This document shows positions 1 through 9,218 of a stretch of 64,000 nucleotides of DNA, in pieces. The notes beneath the pieces are model-generated. The model saw nothing but the letters and a program-made list of their open reading frames with translations, ran no database searches and had not been told where the DNA came from. The translations under genes and the position numbers were made by a program. Within the stretch, counting starts at the first letter, position 1; every line of letters starts with the position of its first letter. The stretch is from Cloacibacterium sp047601505 (GTDB lineage: Bacteria; Bacteroidota; Bacteroidia; Flavobacteriales; Weeksellaceae), in assembly GCF_047601505.1 (NCBI RefSeq), contig NZ_JASGJD010000001.1, forward strand, positions 2,418,001 to 2,482,000, in the 5' to 3' direction.

Positions 1-68
1 CCGAAACCAAGATATTTCATCTGATTTTTTAGATACTCTACTTGGTCAAATTCTTTTTTTGTTTCCAT
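1..68 (-). CDS. DUF3945-type conjugation-associated protein (N-terminal fragment)
   Basis: A minus-strand frame opens with ATG at 66-68 and stays open to the left edge, so only the first 22 residues are visible, beginning METKKEFDQVEYLKNQMKYL. This opening resembles the start of the large DUF3945/DUF4099 proteins that follow tra operons in Bacteroidota elements (family recollection, not a search). It lies 35 bases after the stop of the gene at 104-823 on the same strand, so the two are probably cotranscribed. The rest of the gene is outside the window and its function is unknown. Confidence 0.5.
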   Translation of the reverse strand, partial: METKKEFDQVEYLKNQMKYLGF

Positions 69-103
69 AATGTTTGGATTTTAATTGTTAATACTTTTTA
101 TTA

Positions 104-823
104 TTATCTTCTGAATCCACGCTTTTTTTCATTTTCTTCAGATTGTTCTTCGTTTTCCTCTCTAAGTCTATTGGCATCTTCATACGCGTCTCTGTCATTC
201 ACGTTGAGTTGAATATTGGAATCACCCGTTTTAGTGCTTTGCTTTTCATTCCTAGAAATGCTTTTTACTGAGTTTATTTCTTTCGAAACAATGTTCAGAT
301 CATTCTTAATCTTTTTGGCAATTTCAGGATATTGGTCTATTTTTTTTAAAAAGAAACTTTTTAGCTTATACAATTCATTTTTATATCGATTCAATTCATG
401 AGCATCTTTTTTATCGGCAATAATTGCGGTAAGCTCTTTAGCATTTTTAATAAAATCAAACTCAACTATTTCATTTGTTTTATTGTTATAAACAAAAGCT
501 TGTCTTGAAAAGTTCAATTGTGCAGAGTTCTTAGCGTCATTGATTCTGTATTGTCCTTTTATTTCAGAATACTGAATTTTTTCTTTGCTCTTTTTCAATA
601 CTTCTGACAAACTTTTATCCCTTTCGAGGAAAATAACCTTAAGCTTAGTATTATTTTCTGTGAGCTGGAAAGTAGCTCTGTTTTTTTCATTGTCAGCAAC
701 AATAGTATATCCTTTCAAAAACTTCTGTATATCTTCAGCACTAAGTTTTTTGGAGAAAGTAAGGTCTTCGTTAATAATTCCAAACTTTTTCAATTCGTCT
801 GTCGGTAAATTGTTATATTCCAT
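104..823 (-). CDS. DUF4099/DUF3945-like hypothetical protein of tra operon
   Basis: Encodes 239 residues with no signal peptide or membrane segment, so it is probably cytoplasmic. The first third (about residues 4-75) has the look of the DUF4099/DUF3945 module: a PTDELKKFGI opening, then a KLSAEDIQKFLKGY stretch. The middle is Lys/Asn-rich and probably helical (residues 130-190). The tail is highly charged, Glu/Asn-rich, and ends in RGFRR. It follows the M23 peptidase gene by 14 bases and precedes the DUF3945-type fragment at the window edge. Proteins of this kind are common at the distal end of Bacteroidota conjugation operons. Their role is not established and I infer none beyond element association. 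Confidence 0.55.
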   Translation of the reverse strand: MEYNNLPTDELKKFGIINEDLTFSKKLSAEDIQKFLKGYTIVADNEKNRATFQLTENNTKLKVIFLERDKSLSEVLKKSKEKIQYSEIKGQYRINDAKNSAQLNFSRQAFVYNNKTNEIVEFDFIKNAKELTAIIADKKDAHELNRYKNELYKLKSFFLKKIDQYPEIAKKIKNDLNIVSKEINSVKSISRNEKQSTKTGDSNIQLNVNDRDAYEDANRLREENEEQSEENEKKRGFRR

Positions 824-837
824 AGAGTAAGTATTTT

Positions 838-1707
838 TTATGGTGTAAATGAAGACTTATTTGCTTCATAATATTTGGCTATTAAATTATTGGCTTTAAT
901 GAGGTCATTCAGAAAGCGTATAGGACTGATATATTTCCCATTTTCAGTGACAGAAAAATGCAAATGTGAGCCAGTAGAGTTTCCTGAATTCCCACTTTTT
1001 GCAATTATGAATCCAGCTTTTACAGACTCTCCTACTCTGTAATAGATTTCTGAGAGATGCATATAAGAAGTTACAAATGAATCGGAATGTCTAATCTTAA
1101 TATAATTCCCTCCGCCTCCCGAGTCCCAACCCGCTTCTGTAACATAACCATCCATTACAGCATGAACATCTTCATAGTGCGCTTTTAGATCAATACCATT
1201 GTGCATTTTTGAGGTTCCGAAAATAGGATGCATACGCCATCCGAAAGGAGAAGTGATGGTAATTCTATTACTCAGAGGCATACTTATTTTTGATATAAAC
1301 TCTTCTTCATTGATAAGATCAAATTTTTTAATTGGTCTTTCTATTCTATTTTCAATGGAATATCCCCTCTTTCCGAATCTCTGAAGCAGAGAATCTTTAT
1401 TCTTTATAGAATTCAAATTCTGCTCTTCTATTTTTGATAAGCTGTATTGAAGCATCAATGTTTTTAAAGAATCTATTTCCTTTTTTAAATCTGCTTTTGT
1501 AGGAGCTTTGAAAAGTTTACTGATGATGTTCTGTTTTTTTTCTTGCTTTTTCTTAATAGGATTATTTTCTTTCTTAATATCCTGCTTTTCAGAAAGAGTT
1601 TCCTTCGGTTTTATCTCAGTTCGAGTAAGAGTATTGAATTGTGCAAAAACCAATATCTGAGAACATAAAATTCCAAAAATCATGAATAATTTTACTATAA
1701 ATTTCAT
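838..1707 (-). CDS. Exported M23 (LytM-type) peptidoglycan endopeptidase
   Basis: 289 residues. An N-terminal hydrophobic segment (1-22, ending FAQ) is a signal peptide. It is followed by a Lys/Gln-rich linker with coiled-coil character (30-110) and a C-terminal M23 domain (about 140-265). Zinc ligands are visible as H169 and D173 in the HNGID motif and H250 in SHLHF. H217 and H248 are the expected catalytic histidines, so the site looks intact. M23 enzymes cleave peptide cross-bridges of peptidoglycan. In a tra operon this is most likely the cell-wall-opening enzyme for assembly of the type IV secretion channel. It sits 4 bases after the coupling-protein gene on the same strand. Confidence 0.85.
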   Translation of the reverse strand: MKFIVKLFMIFGILCSQILVFAQFNTLTRTEIKPKETLSEKQDIKKENNPIKKKQEKKQNIISKLFKAPTKADLKKEIDSLKTLMLQYSLSKIEEQNLNSIKNKDSLLQRFGKRGYSIENRIERPIKKFDLINEEEFISKISMPLSNRITITSPFGWRMHPIFGTSKMHNGIDLKAHYEDVHAVMDGYVTEAGWDSGGGGNYIKIRHSDSFVTSYMHLSEIYYRVGESVKAGFIIAKSGNSGNSTGSHLHFSVTENGKYISPIRFLNDLIKANNLIAKYYEANKSSFTP

Positions 1708-1711
1708 TTGA

Positions 1712-3700
1712 TTATGCTTTAATATTTTCGTTAACGATGAGCTCTATTTCTTTGTTGATTCTTCTGAAATTGGTCATCAATACTTCTTCTTTGCGATTGA
1801 TTCCTGATTTATCTACAAATGAGTAGTATTCAGGCATTGTCACATAATTTTTTTCTTCATCTTTGATGGCATTCATATCCAGATTAATCTTCCCGCTTAT
1901 TGCAGAAGTCTTATACTCTTCGGCATTGTTCTCTTCACCCTGCGCAATCATTCCCACCATTTCTCCAGTTTTAAGAGTAGCTATTTTTCCGGCAGGAATC
2001 ATATTGTCCATTTTCTCGTTAATACTGGTAGTTGTTCCTTGCTGAGAAATAGACTGGGAATAGGTTTTTTGCTTAATTTTTCCAAATATTTTTTCCAACC
2101 AGTCCAATGTATTTTTATCTCTTGCAGAACCAGAAATAATGTTTCCCATAATTGCAGAAATAGTATCAGCAACCTCTTTTTTGTAGAATTGACGAAGTTG
2201 AGGAATCTCTTGAAGACCTAGTAAAACGGCTACCTTATTGCTTCTTGCTGTTGCCACTACATTGTCGATTTTATGAATATAAATCGTAGGAAACTCATCA
2301 GCAATAATACCTCCCGGTAAATTGTGTTTGGAATTGATCAATCTTAAAGTTCTGTTCAAAATCGAAGAATACAAAGCGGAATTAATATCCTGTGTTCCTG
2401 GGTCAGATGCTAATATGACGATAGAAGGATGATCTCTGTTGGTAATTTTCAATTCTACTTCATCTCCCGAGAATACCCAGAAACTCTCTTTAGTCGCCAG
2501 TCGGGAAAGAAATATTTTCAATGTTCCGATTTGTCCTTCCAACTGGTCAAAAGCTTTATTATCATACGCTGTTTTAAATGGTGAAAGCAAGGAAAATATT
2601 TCTTCATTGGTAAAAAGGGTATCAAAAATTTCTTTATAGTTTCTGTTCATAAAGGAAAGAATATGAGGTAAATCAGAATATTTTCCATTTTCATGAGTAG
2701 CAAAAAAATAAATGCAGGAAGACAAGAAATTGATTGCCGATTGGGTAAAGAATGCATCTGAGCCTCCTCCGGAGCTGCTTCCTCCTTTTTGTAATGATGA
2801 CACCATCGATTCTGCCATTTCCTGCGCTTCTGCCAAGGTTTGAATGTATTTTTTATGAAATGGATTTACTCTTTTTGATTTTTCAACTTGGTTCAGATTA
2901 ATAATATTGAAACTATAATTATAATCTGTTTCTTTACTTTTTTTCAACAGATAATGATAGTAAGCAATCTGCGCTAAATCAGGAAATTTAAAATCATAAA
3001 TGCAAAGACAGAAACCTTTGGCAATCATTTGTCGAATGGCAGGATTAATCACACCGAAAGATTTTCCAGAGCCAGGAGTTCCGATGACCATTGTTCCTCT
3101 GAATGGATTCAGATTGATCCAACCGTTATTACTTTTACCTTTGAAACGGAATAAATAAGGAATATTGATCATGACATCTGATTTTACAAGCTCCTGATTC
3201 TGGTCAAAGGATTCTTCTTCTACATTCCATCGGTCTTTTCCCATTTTTTGCTGCATTAATTTTGAAATACTATCTGCTCCCATCTGAAGAATGACGGCTC
3301 CTAAAAATGAAAGTGTTGCATATATAACCTGATACAAATTCATTCCAGGAAATATCTTTGGAAGTTTTGTATTTCCAGCCTCGTTCTGCCAAACCAAAGA
3401 AGAGAAAATCAGAAGCAATCCCATAACCATTGGAATTACTATTTCTGTCGTAATATTCAGGTCTTTCTTTTTCTTTGCTTTTGTCCCAACTGCAACCAAT
3501 CCAATTAAAACTAATGTTGCAAACTTGGCATTGATCGGAGGATAAATGAAACTCATTTTGCTGAAATTCTTCAATAAATTGGTAACTACAGGAATATTGG
3601 CATTCAGATAAAAGAGCGATGCACAATCTAACGCAACCACGGTGTATACTGCCTTTTGTAGAAAGCCATAAATCTTGATTTGATGTTGTTGCTCTTGCAT
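1712..3700 (-). CDS. Type IV coupling protein (MobC/TraG-TraD family ATPase)
   Basis: 662 residues. Hydrophobic segments near 15-35, 60-72, 86-103 and 122-140 anchor the N-terminus in the inner membrane. Walker A is GTPGSGKS at 207-214 and Walker B is IIADEFPT at 465-472, followed by TRAG-D motifs (LGLQEIPQLRQFYKKE). This is the VirD4-like ATPase that brings the relaxase-DNA complex to the secretion channel. In Bacteroides elements the equivalent is called MobC. Its start codon shares one base with the stop of the upstream membrane-protein gene, which implies translational coupling. The closely spaced order TraM, TraN, small protein, coupling ATPase supports the call. Confidence 0.92.
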   Translation of the reverse strand: MQEQQHQIKIYGFLQKAVYTVVALDCASLFYLNANIPVVTNLLKNFSKMSFIYPPINAKFATLVLIGLVAVGTKAKKKKDLNITTEIVIPMVMGLLLIFSSLVWQNEAGNTKLPKIFPGMNLYQVIYATLSFLGAVILQMGADSISKLMQQKMGKDRWNVEEESFDQNQELVKSDVMINIPYLFRFKGKSNNGWINLNPFRGTMVIGTPGSGKSFGVINPAIRQMIAKGFCLCIYDFKFPDLAQIAYYHYLLKKSKETDYNYSFNIINLNQVEKSKRVNPFHKKYIQTLAEAQEMAESMVSSLQKGGSSSGGGSDAFFTQSAINFLSSCIYFFATHENGKYSDLPHILSFMNRNYKEIFDTLFTNEEIFSLLSPFKTAYDNKAFDQLEGQIGTLKIFLSRLATKESFWVFSGDEVELKITNRDHPSIVILASDPGTQDINSALYSSILNRTLRLINSKHNLPGGIIADEFPTIYIHKIDNVVATARSNKVAVLLGLQEIPQLRQFYKKEVADTISAIMGNIISGSARDKNTLDWLEKIFGKIKQKTYSQSISQQGTTTSINEKMDNMIPAGKIATLKTGEMVGMIAQGEENNAEEYKTSAISGKINLDMNAIKDEEKNYVTMPEYYSFVDKSGINRKEEVLMTNFRRINKEIELIVNENIKA

Positions 3701-4053
3701 TAAGTATAATTTTCGAAATATTGATTCAATAATTTGTGTTCTTCTAATAGATTACTATGAAGCTTCTGTTGTTCTTCCTGTAGTTTTTTTTGCTTTTCCT
3801 GTATCTCAATAAAATTGTCATTCAACTTATTCAATTGATTAATTACTTCGTGTCCTCTTTTTTCAACACTCTCAATAATGTAGGAGTGATTTGCCTCTTC
3901 TGATACTTTTTCATACCATTCTTTAAGAATCAGTAGTTGTTTATAGTCATTTATGAGTCCTTTCCGCTTTTTATAAAAAATGATTATCAAAACAGAATAA
4001 CCGCTCAAGATTAATAGATTGAGTGCGAAGTACATTATTATAAAACTGTCCAT
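3700..4053 (-). CDS. Small membrane-anchored coiled-coil protein of tra operon
   Basis: 117 residues. The N-terminus (about 5-27) is a single hydrophobic helix followed by KKRKG, giving a likely cytoplasmic C-terminus. Residues 40-112 are a heptad-rich coiled coil (KKLQEEQQKLHSNLLEE). I recognise no family. The gene lies between traN and the coupling-protein gene and overlaps the latter by one base, so the protein may act with the coupling protein or channel. That partnership is inference from position only. Confidence 0.6.
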   Translation of the reverse strand: MDSFIIMYFALNLLILSGYSVLIIIFYKKRKGLINDYKQLLILKEWYEKVSEEANHSYIIESVEKRGHEVINQLNKLNDNFIEIQEKQKKLQEEQQKLHSNLLEEHKLLNQYFENYT

Positions 4054-4064
4054 TATATTAATAA

Positions 4065-4934
4065 TTAAAAGGTGTCGGCTTTAAGAATATCGGAATAGTT
4101 CACTTTCATTTCAATGGTTCTTCCTGAAAGCTGTTCCTCAATTAACCTTATCATCATTACCTTGGAGTTCGGATAAGTGAATTTTTTGAACACATAAATA
4201 TTTCTGAAATTTTTTCTGAAATGTTTATTCTGATTCAACTGGAAAAGCGGAGTCATTTCAATGCTTTGATTATTGGTTGCCTTATGGATTTTCTTATCCT
4301 CTATTGAAAATTTCAAATCTTCAATATTATAGCTCAGATTAGAGTTGTTCTTAAAGGTCATATCTAAAAATATGTAATCACTCATGACATATACATTATT
4401 GAGCTGGACATTAAGCTTGAGATTTTTTTCTTTTCTGATTGGATTTTTTTCTGTTTTTTTCTGAACAATATCCATAGCAAATTTTCTGAGTTCAAGATTG
4501 GAAAAAACCATTGTAGAAAACTCTATCGGCTGCATTGCTTCGGGCTGAATTTGAATATTAGTGATGGTATTCAAATTTTCAGAGTTTCGGTAAACGGCTT
4601 TGTATTGAGCAATAAAGGATTGTCCGACTACGGTGATAATTCCAATCTGATCTCCATTAAATAATGCAACAGGCTTTTTTACTTTCTCTTTCCCGTCAGA
4701 ATCAGGAGTATCAGTGATTTTAATTCTGGCAATATTGGCAGTTGGCAAATCTCCTGTAAGTTTCTGAGTAGATAAATCCACATATTGGATGGGTTCCGGT
4801 GAAATAATATGGAGGTTGATTCCTTCTGTGATTTCTATTTCAGGCAGATCTGAAAAGATCTGTTCTTTGGTTGCTGTTTGGGCGGTTAAGAATTGTGCTG
4901 TAAACAGCAACAGGCTGTATAATATCGTTTTCAT
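4065..4934 (-). CDS. traN: Conjugative transposon protein TraN (DUF4138)
   Basis: 289 residues with a cleavable signal peptide (1-18, ending FLTAQ). The body is mostly beta-strand-like and matches the DUF4138/TraN pattern: an early LHIISPEPIQYVDLST segment and a later motif of polar residues followed by LNVQLNNVYVMSDYIFLDMT. Bacteroides TraN proteins occupy the VirB9-like place in the periplasm/outer membrane. The gene follows traM by 4 bases, the standard order in Bacteroidota elements. Length is close to the family norm (roughly 280-330 residues, from memory). Confidence 0.85.
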   Translation of the reverse strand: MKTILYSLLLFTAQFLTAQTATKEQIFSDLPEIEITEGINLHIISPEPIQYVDLSTQKLTGDLPTANIARIKITDTPDSDGKEKVKKPVALFNGDQIGIITVVGQSFIAQYKAVYRNSENLNTITNIQIQPEAMQPIEFSTMVFSNLELRKFAMDIVQKKTEKNPIRKEKNLKLNVQLNNVYVMSDYIFLDMTFKNNSNLSYNIEDLKFSIEDKKIHKATNNQSIEMTPLFQLNQNKHFRKNFRNIYVFKKFTYPNSKVMMIRLIEEQLSGRTIEMKVNYSDILKADTF

Positions 4935-4938
4935 TTGT

Positions 4939-6135
4939 TTATTTTTTTTGTTGGTTTTTTGAATCTTTCAGTTGTTTTTCTTCAATCAGAAATACATACG
5001 AATTGTACTTTAATTTGGCTTTGTTGGTCTTTATCAGGTTGGCGATGGATTTGGAAGTGGAAGTAAAAAACTTAGACCCGATACTGGTAAAAAATCCTTC
5101 TCCACCCATATCCATCTGGGTTCCCTGTACCGAATTGCTTCCCATTTCTTTGAGCATATCCCTGAATACACTTTGCGGAACATACAAACCTTTCATTCCG
5201 TCAACATCGTAAATAGATAAGTTGACAGGGAGAATATCCCCTTTGGTAAATACGGATACAATAGTGAGTTCAACCCTTTGCATTGAAAATCCGGAGATTT
5301 GACCATATAGGATAGAACCTTTGTTGAGTTTTCTGTTTCCTACAAAAATGTCTTCCAATAATCGGAACCTGATTCTGCTTCCCAGAAAGCCTTTGTTGTT
5401 TTCGTCAATTACCGCTTTGATAAAGCTGTTTTCTTTTTCCTTGTAAAAAGCATTGAAATCGTTATTAATGCCTGATTTGCTTACATTGAAAGTAGAGTTC
5501 AGAAACTCATCCATTTTATCTTTGTTTGCTTTGAGTTTTTCTTCAGCTGCCAGTTTATTTTGATATTCAGGATCTCTTGATTTTTCTAAAGAATCCATCA
5601 CAAGCATTTGTTGTTTTAAATATTTAACCGGATCAGGACTTTGTGTCTTTTCTTTTGGTGTATCAGCGTATCTACTTTCCTGATTTCCATACGATTTATC
5701 ATTCAACATCCTGATGATTTCCGAAGACCTTTTATAATCCTTATCTTCATTTTGCTGTTTTGGATTATAATAAGAAGATGGGTTTCCTTTTCCCTGATAC
5801 CCGTTTTGTCTTGAAGACATTGATTTCATCGAATCGATTTTCCTTTTCTGAGCCAGTGATAACTGATCAGCATAGCTTAATAAGCTGTCCTCTTCCTTGT
5901 CTAATCCGCTAAGCATCGTTCTATTATCGTCTTTTTTGAAAAATGCATCGTAGGCATCATTTTTCGTCAGAATAGAATCCTGCGTATCTCCCAATGAAAC
6001 TGAAAGTTCTTTGGGTTTGTCTTTTGGCTTATCCTCTTTCATAAATTGGGCTCCTATGTACGTAAACAGGAAGACAAACGGCAGAGCCAAAAGAGGCAAT
6101 ACATATTTTTTTTGTTTGAAATTAAGTTTTTCCAT
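4939..6135 (-). CDS. traM: Conjugative transposon protein TraM (VirB10-like)
   Basis: 398 residues. A short cytoplasmic tail is followed by one membrane helix (11-30, VLPLLALPFVFLFTYIGAQF) and a long, charged, Asn/Gln/Lys-rich periplasmic linker. The C-terminal domain (about 240-370) contains GSRIRFRLLEDIFVGNRKLN and KGSILYGQISGFSMQRVELT, typical of TraM/VirB10 core domains. It should bridge the inner membrane to the TraN ring. The reading frame is intact and the flanking order is TraK, TraL-position protein, TraM, TraN. Confidence 0.85.
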   Translation of the reverse strand: MEKLNFKQKKYVLPLLALPFVFLFTYIGAQFMKEDKPKDKPKELSVSLGDTQDSILTKNDAYDAFFKKDDNRTMLSGLDKEEDSLLSYADQLSLAQKRKIDSMKSMSSRQNGYQGKGNPSSYYNPKQQNEDKDYKRSSEIIRMLNDKSYGNQESRYADTPKEKTQSPDPVKYLKQQMLVMDSLEKSRDPEYQNKLAAEEKLKANKDKMDEFLNSTFNVSKSGINNDFNAFYKEKENSFIKAVIDENNKGFLGSRIRFRLLEDIFVGNRKLNKGSILYGQISGFSMQRVELTIVSVFTKGDILPVNLSIYDVDGMKGLYVPQSVFRDMLKEMGSNSVQGTQMDMGGEGFFTSIGSKFFTSTSKSIANLIKTNKAKLKYNSYVFLIEEKQLKDSKNQQKK

Positions 6136-6167
6136 TTTTTTGATTTTTAGATAAATTACCTCCGGTG

Positions 6168-6521
6168 CTACCTGCCATTTTTTAATTTTTGAAATTGGTC
6201 AAACAGGTATTCTATTCTCAGGCTGTCCTCTTTCTGTAATTCGTTACGATCTCTTTTTACTTTCAGTAATTTGAGTTCATTGACAATCTTTTCCATTTCT
6301 TTATCATTGTTTACAAATGATGTCTGACTAGTCTGGCTTTTGGAATACAGAATTGGAGGCTTTATTTTAAAAGCATTTTCAGAAGGATAGAAAATCCCCT
6401 GAATCAGTGAGCCTATAAATGAAACTGATAAGAAGATCATTGAATAGGTAAAAAACTTCTTCGGATTCTTTACCGCCCAGCCTAACCATCTTTGTCCGGT
6501 TTGTTTGAAAAAAGCATTCAT
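6168..6521 (-). CDS. Small inner-membrane protein in the TraL position
   Basis: 117 residues. It opens MNAFFKQTGQRWLGWAVKNP, then a single membrane helix (about 25-45), then a polar region ending in a charged helix. Bacteroides elements have a small one-helix protein, TraL, between TraK and TraM, and this gene has that size and position: it starts 2 bases after traK stops and precedes traM. I cannot confirm homology to TraL by eye, so the symbol is left blank. Function is presumed structural in the mating channel. Confidence 0.65.
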   Translation of the reverse strand: MNAFFKQTGQRWLGWAVKNPKKFFTYSMIFLSVSFIGSLIQGIFYPSENAFKIKPPILYSKSQTSQTSFVNNDKEMEKIVNELKLLKVKRDRNELQKEDSLRIEYLFDQFQKLKNGR

Positions 6522-6523
6522 TT

Positions 6524-7138
6524 TTAGTAAGAGTTTTTTGTTTGATTGGAGAGTTCTTCGTTATTAATAATCCGCCAGTTTTTAAGCAGCACACCGTGAG
6601 GATTGTTGGGACTTCGAATAATGTCCTCAAAAAAGCCTTCCGTAATTAATTTTCGGGAGATTACCGATGATTTTCTTGTAATCATTTGCTTTCCGAAAAA
6701 AGAAAACTTCTTTTGCCCCATATTGAGCGCAATCGAATCGGTGTGTATACTGACCATTGAACTGGAAGCAACAATCTGATTGAAAAAACCCTTTTCTTTC
6801 AGGTTGGTATATTCCTTTTTTCCACTATCATCAATTAGATAAAGAGATTTTTGAATATTTTCCTTAATGTAGTCATCATCGGGAGCCAGTGTGAAAAATA
6901 ATCGGTGGAACAGCTCAATCTGCGCTTTGTACTCTACAGGTCTATTAAGTAAAACATCAGTTTGTTTTGCCAATACAGGAACCCCATTATCCAGAATATA
7001 AATGGATTTTCTGGAATCCTGAATCATTCTGAAAGCAAAGAAAAATCCTGCTATAACAATGAAACTAGCAAAAGCAATACTCGCTATTGAAACCATCTTG
7101 TTGATTTTAATTCGTTGTTCTATGTTTTTGATAAGCAT
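6524..7138 (-). CDS. traK: Conjugative transposon protein TraK (VirB8-like)
   Basis: 204 residues. A short N-terminal cytoplasmic segment (MLIKNIEQRIKINK) is followed by a membrane helix at about 15-37 and a periplasmic domain that starts DSRKSIYILDNGVPVLAKQT, a signature stretch of Bacteroidota TraK proteins. VirB8-like proteins nucleate inner-membrane complex assembly. The gene follows traJ by 7 bases. Family length (about 200-210 residues) matches. Confidence 0.88.
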   Translation of the reverse strand: MLIKNIEQRIKINKMVSIASIAFASFIVIAGFFFAFRMIQDSRKSIYILDNGVPVLAKQTDVLLNRPVEYKAQIELFHRLFFTLAPDDDYIKENIQKSLYLIDDSGKKEYTNLKEKGFFNQIVASSSMVSIHTDSIALNMGQKKFSFFGKQMITRKSSVISRKLITEGFFEDIIRSPNNPHGVLLKNWRIINNEELSNQTKNSY

Positions 7139-7145
7139 TTTTTAT

Positions 7146-8384
7146 TTATTTCTTTTTATTATTCATTGCACTATTCACTCTTCCTGATGCTGAACCCGCT
7201 GCTACCGATTTTACAGCAGTAGCTCCGCCTGTTTTTACAGCTAATACAGCTGCCTTTGCACTGCTTGCCACTTTTCCTGCAGCACTTTTCATTTTGGTCA
7301 TCGCTCCTGCACCTCCAGCTGTAACAATGGTGTCAGCAATGGTTGGTGTCATAAGAACCCCGATTCCGGTAACGATATACGCCACACAAGTAAAAAGTTG
7401 ATTGTAAATCATGCCAGAATTGCTCACATATAGCATCAAAGCATCTAAATTGGTAATGGTTCCATTGGTTAACAGAGTATCATACCTTTCTATTTCCATG
7501 GTATAACCAGAAGCAATGAGTTGCTGCCCAATATTAATCACTGTGTAAGCAACAAAAGTGTAAAGGTTAATATTGATAAATTTTGAGACCCAACTGTATA
7601 AAGAATTTTCAAATCCTGGAACTAGCGCCATTCCAACGGCAATAGGCCCTAGGATAATTAAAATATAAGCCCATATTTTTTGTATAAAGAATATCAGATA
7701 GACGCAAACTCTAAGAATAGAAAGGCATAAAAATTCAATGATTTCAGCTACCAGTTTCTGAAGTTGAAAATCCATCCTTATAGACCATTCCTTGATGGGT
7801 TGGATGAGTTTATCTATTCCATCACTTATGTCATACCATGAATCATCAGCATCTTCATTAGTATTATTAATAATTTCTTGTTTAGCATCTTCCTCCGCTT
7901 TTAATTTAATTACAGCATCAAGAAGTTGCTGTTGCTTTTTGAATCTCTGTACCCGCAAATCATTGACTTCGGATTCTATATCGCTGAAAATTGCTATTCC
8001 AGGTTGAGCAATGGCTTCAAAAGGAGCCTGTATCAAATTAACAAATCCTGTCCAGTACACAAGAGTAAAACCAATAAGGATAGGTTTCAACATTGGAGTA
8101 ATTTCCCACTCTCTATCTCCTGCCGCCATTTGCCAGCCCATATATCCGAGATACATCAATGCTCCCAATCCGCCTATTGCTCTTCCTACCAATGCAGAAC
8201 CTTGTGCACTATCCTGTACGCTATTATCCAGCTTGGTGAAGACTTCCATAAACCACTTTTCAAAAGCACCATCACCTTTTAAGAATTGGAGCAGGTTGCT
8301 GTAATCGCTATCTGTCTGAGCAAAGCCCATAACGGGTATTATCATTGCGAAAAGACAAAATATTATTGTTGCTTTTTTATTCAT
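7146..8384 (-). CDS. traJ: Conjugative transposon protein TraJ (VirB6-like channel subunit)
   Basis: 412 residues. The N-terminus has a signal-like hydrophobic stretch (5-22, ending GFAQT). Several membrane segments follow: near 65-85, 100-120, 210-250 (containing YLIFFIQKIWAYILIILGPI), 270-290 and 335-350. The tail (about 360-412) is Ala/Lys/Gly-rich. This topology, size and place immediately before traK fit TraJ, the polytopic inner-membrane component equivalent to VirB6. The low-complexity Ala-rich tail is common in such proteins and probably cytoplasmic or periplasmic linker. Confidence 0.82.
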   Translation of the reverse strand: MNKKATIIFCLFAMIIPVMGFAQTDSDYSNLLQFLKGDGAFEKWFMEVFTKLDNSVQDSAQGSALVGRAIGGLGALMYLGYMGWQMAAGDREWEITPMLKPILIGFTLVYWTGFVNLIQAPFEAIAQPGIAIFSDIESEVNDLRVQRFKKQQQLLDAVIKLKAEEDAKQEIINNTNEDADDSWYDISDGIDKLIQPIKEWSIRMDFQLQKLVAEIIEFLCLSILRVCVYLIFFIQKIWAYILIILGPIAVGMALVPGFENSLYSWVSKFININLYTFVAYTVINIGQQLIASGYTMEIERYDTLLTNGTITNLDALMLYVSNSGMIYNQLFTCVAYIVTGIGVLMTPTIADTIVTAGGAGAMTKMKSAAGKVASSAKAAVLAVKTGGATAVKSVAAGSASGRVNSAMNNKKK

Positions 8385-8386
8385 AT

Positions 8387-9214
8387 CTAGTATTTGTGTT
8401 GGTATTGCTGTATCACATTCTGAACAATCTGCTTATCCGATGCCGGAGTCCACCCAGAGAGCAAAGCAGTGGATAAATTGTTCTTTAGAATATTCTTATA
8501 GTCCAAAAGAAGTGTTGTCCGGTTATTATAACCTCTCAGTTCCTGCACGAATTTTCTCCAACGTATCAATGTTTCGTGGTACATGATGAATCGCTTCCCT
8601 CTTGGCATATCCATACTTCTGGACATCGAGTACTTTTCTTTGATTAAGTCCAGTTCTTCCTGCATTCTTTTTAATGTTCCTGTGGTATTCAGCGTTTCGT
8701 AGGTTTGCTGGTCTTTCAACCTCCATTCCATAAAGCTTTGTGGAGTATCAGGAAATTCAGTAATTGGTTTCAGCATATGTTTGTAATAAAGCAACCAAAG
8801 AGGGTCTGCATCTACCGTGGCGGAAGTCCAATGTGCAAAATCCTGAACACTCCTTTTATAAATGGTATCGGATGTTGCTTTTATTTTTTTTGCTTCTTCT
8901 TCCTCATATTTTAATTGTGTGAATCTTAAATTTTGTTCTCCGGTTGGTTTTAATGGTCTTATGTCATTACCTTCCTTATAATCTCTGTTGATATTGGGAG
9001 CCCACATTCCCCAAACTGTAGCATAGGCAAAATTGGTCTGAATTCCTAAGAAGTATTTAGGATAGGGACGCCAATCACCCCAACTTTCAAAAACCATCCG
9101 TTTATGCTGGGCAACAATAGAGAGATCATTCAGTCGTTTCACACTTTGCCCAAAAACATTGGTGATCACAAATAATAAGAGGAAAAATTTTCCTTTTTTG
9201 AATAGCTGTTCCAT
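8387..9214 (-). CDS. Exported conjugation-operon protein, family unknown
   Basis: The open frame reaches 9256, but the methionine at 9214 (MEQLFKKGKFFLLLFVITNV) begins directly before a signal peptide ending FGQS and lies 4 bases after the upstream stop, so I choose it (275 residues). The mature protein has no membrane segment and is rich in Trp/Tyr/Arg (WGDWRPYPKYFLGIQTNFAY). It therefore looks like a soluble periplasmic protein. It lies between the TraI-like genes and traJ, where many Flavobacteriia tra operons carry an unnamed protein of this size. Its exact role is unknown. Confidence 0.65.
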   Translation of the reverse strand: MEQLFKKGKFFLLLFVITNVFGQSVKRLNDLSIVAQHKRMVFESWGDWRPYPKYFLGIQTNFAYATVWGMWAPNINRDYKEGNDIRPLKPTGEQNLRFTQLKYEEEEAKKIKATSDTIYKRSVQDFAHWTSATVDADPLWLLYYKHMLKPITEFPDTPQSFMEWRLKDQQTYETLNTTGTLKRMQEELDLIKEKYSMSRSMDMPRGKRFIMYHETLIRWRKFVQELRGYNNRTTLLLDYKNILKNNLSTALLSGWTPASDKQIVQNVIQQYQHKY

Positions 9215-9218
9215 AATC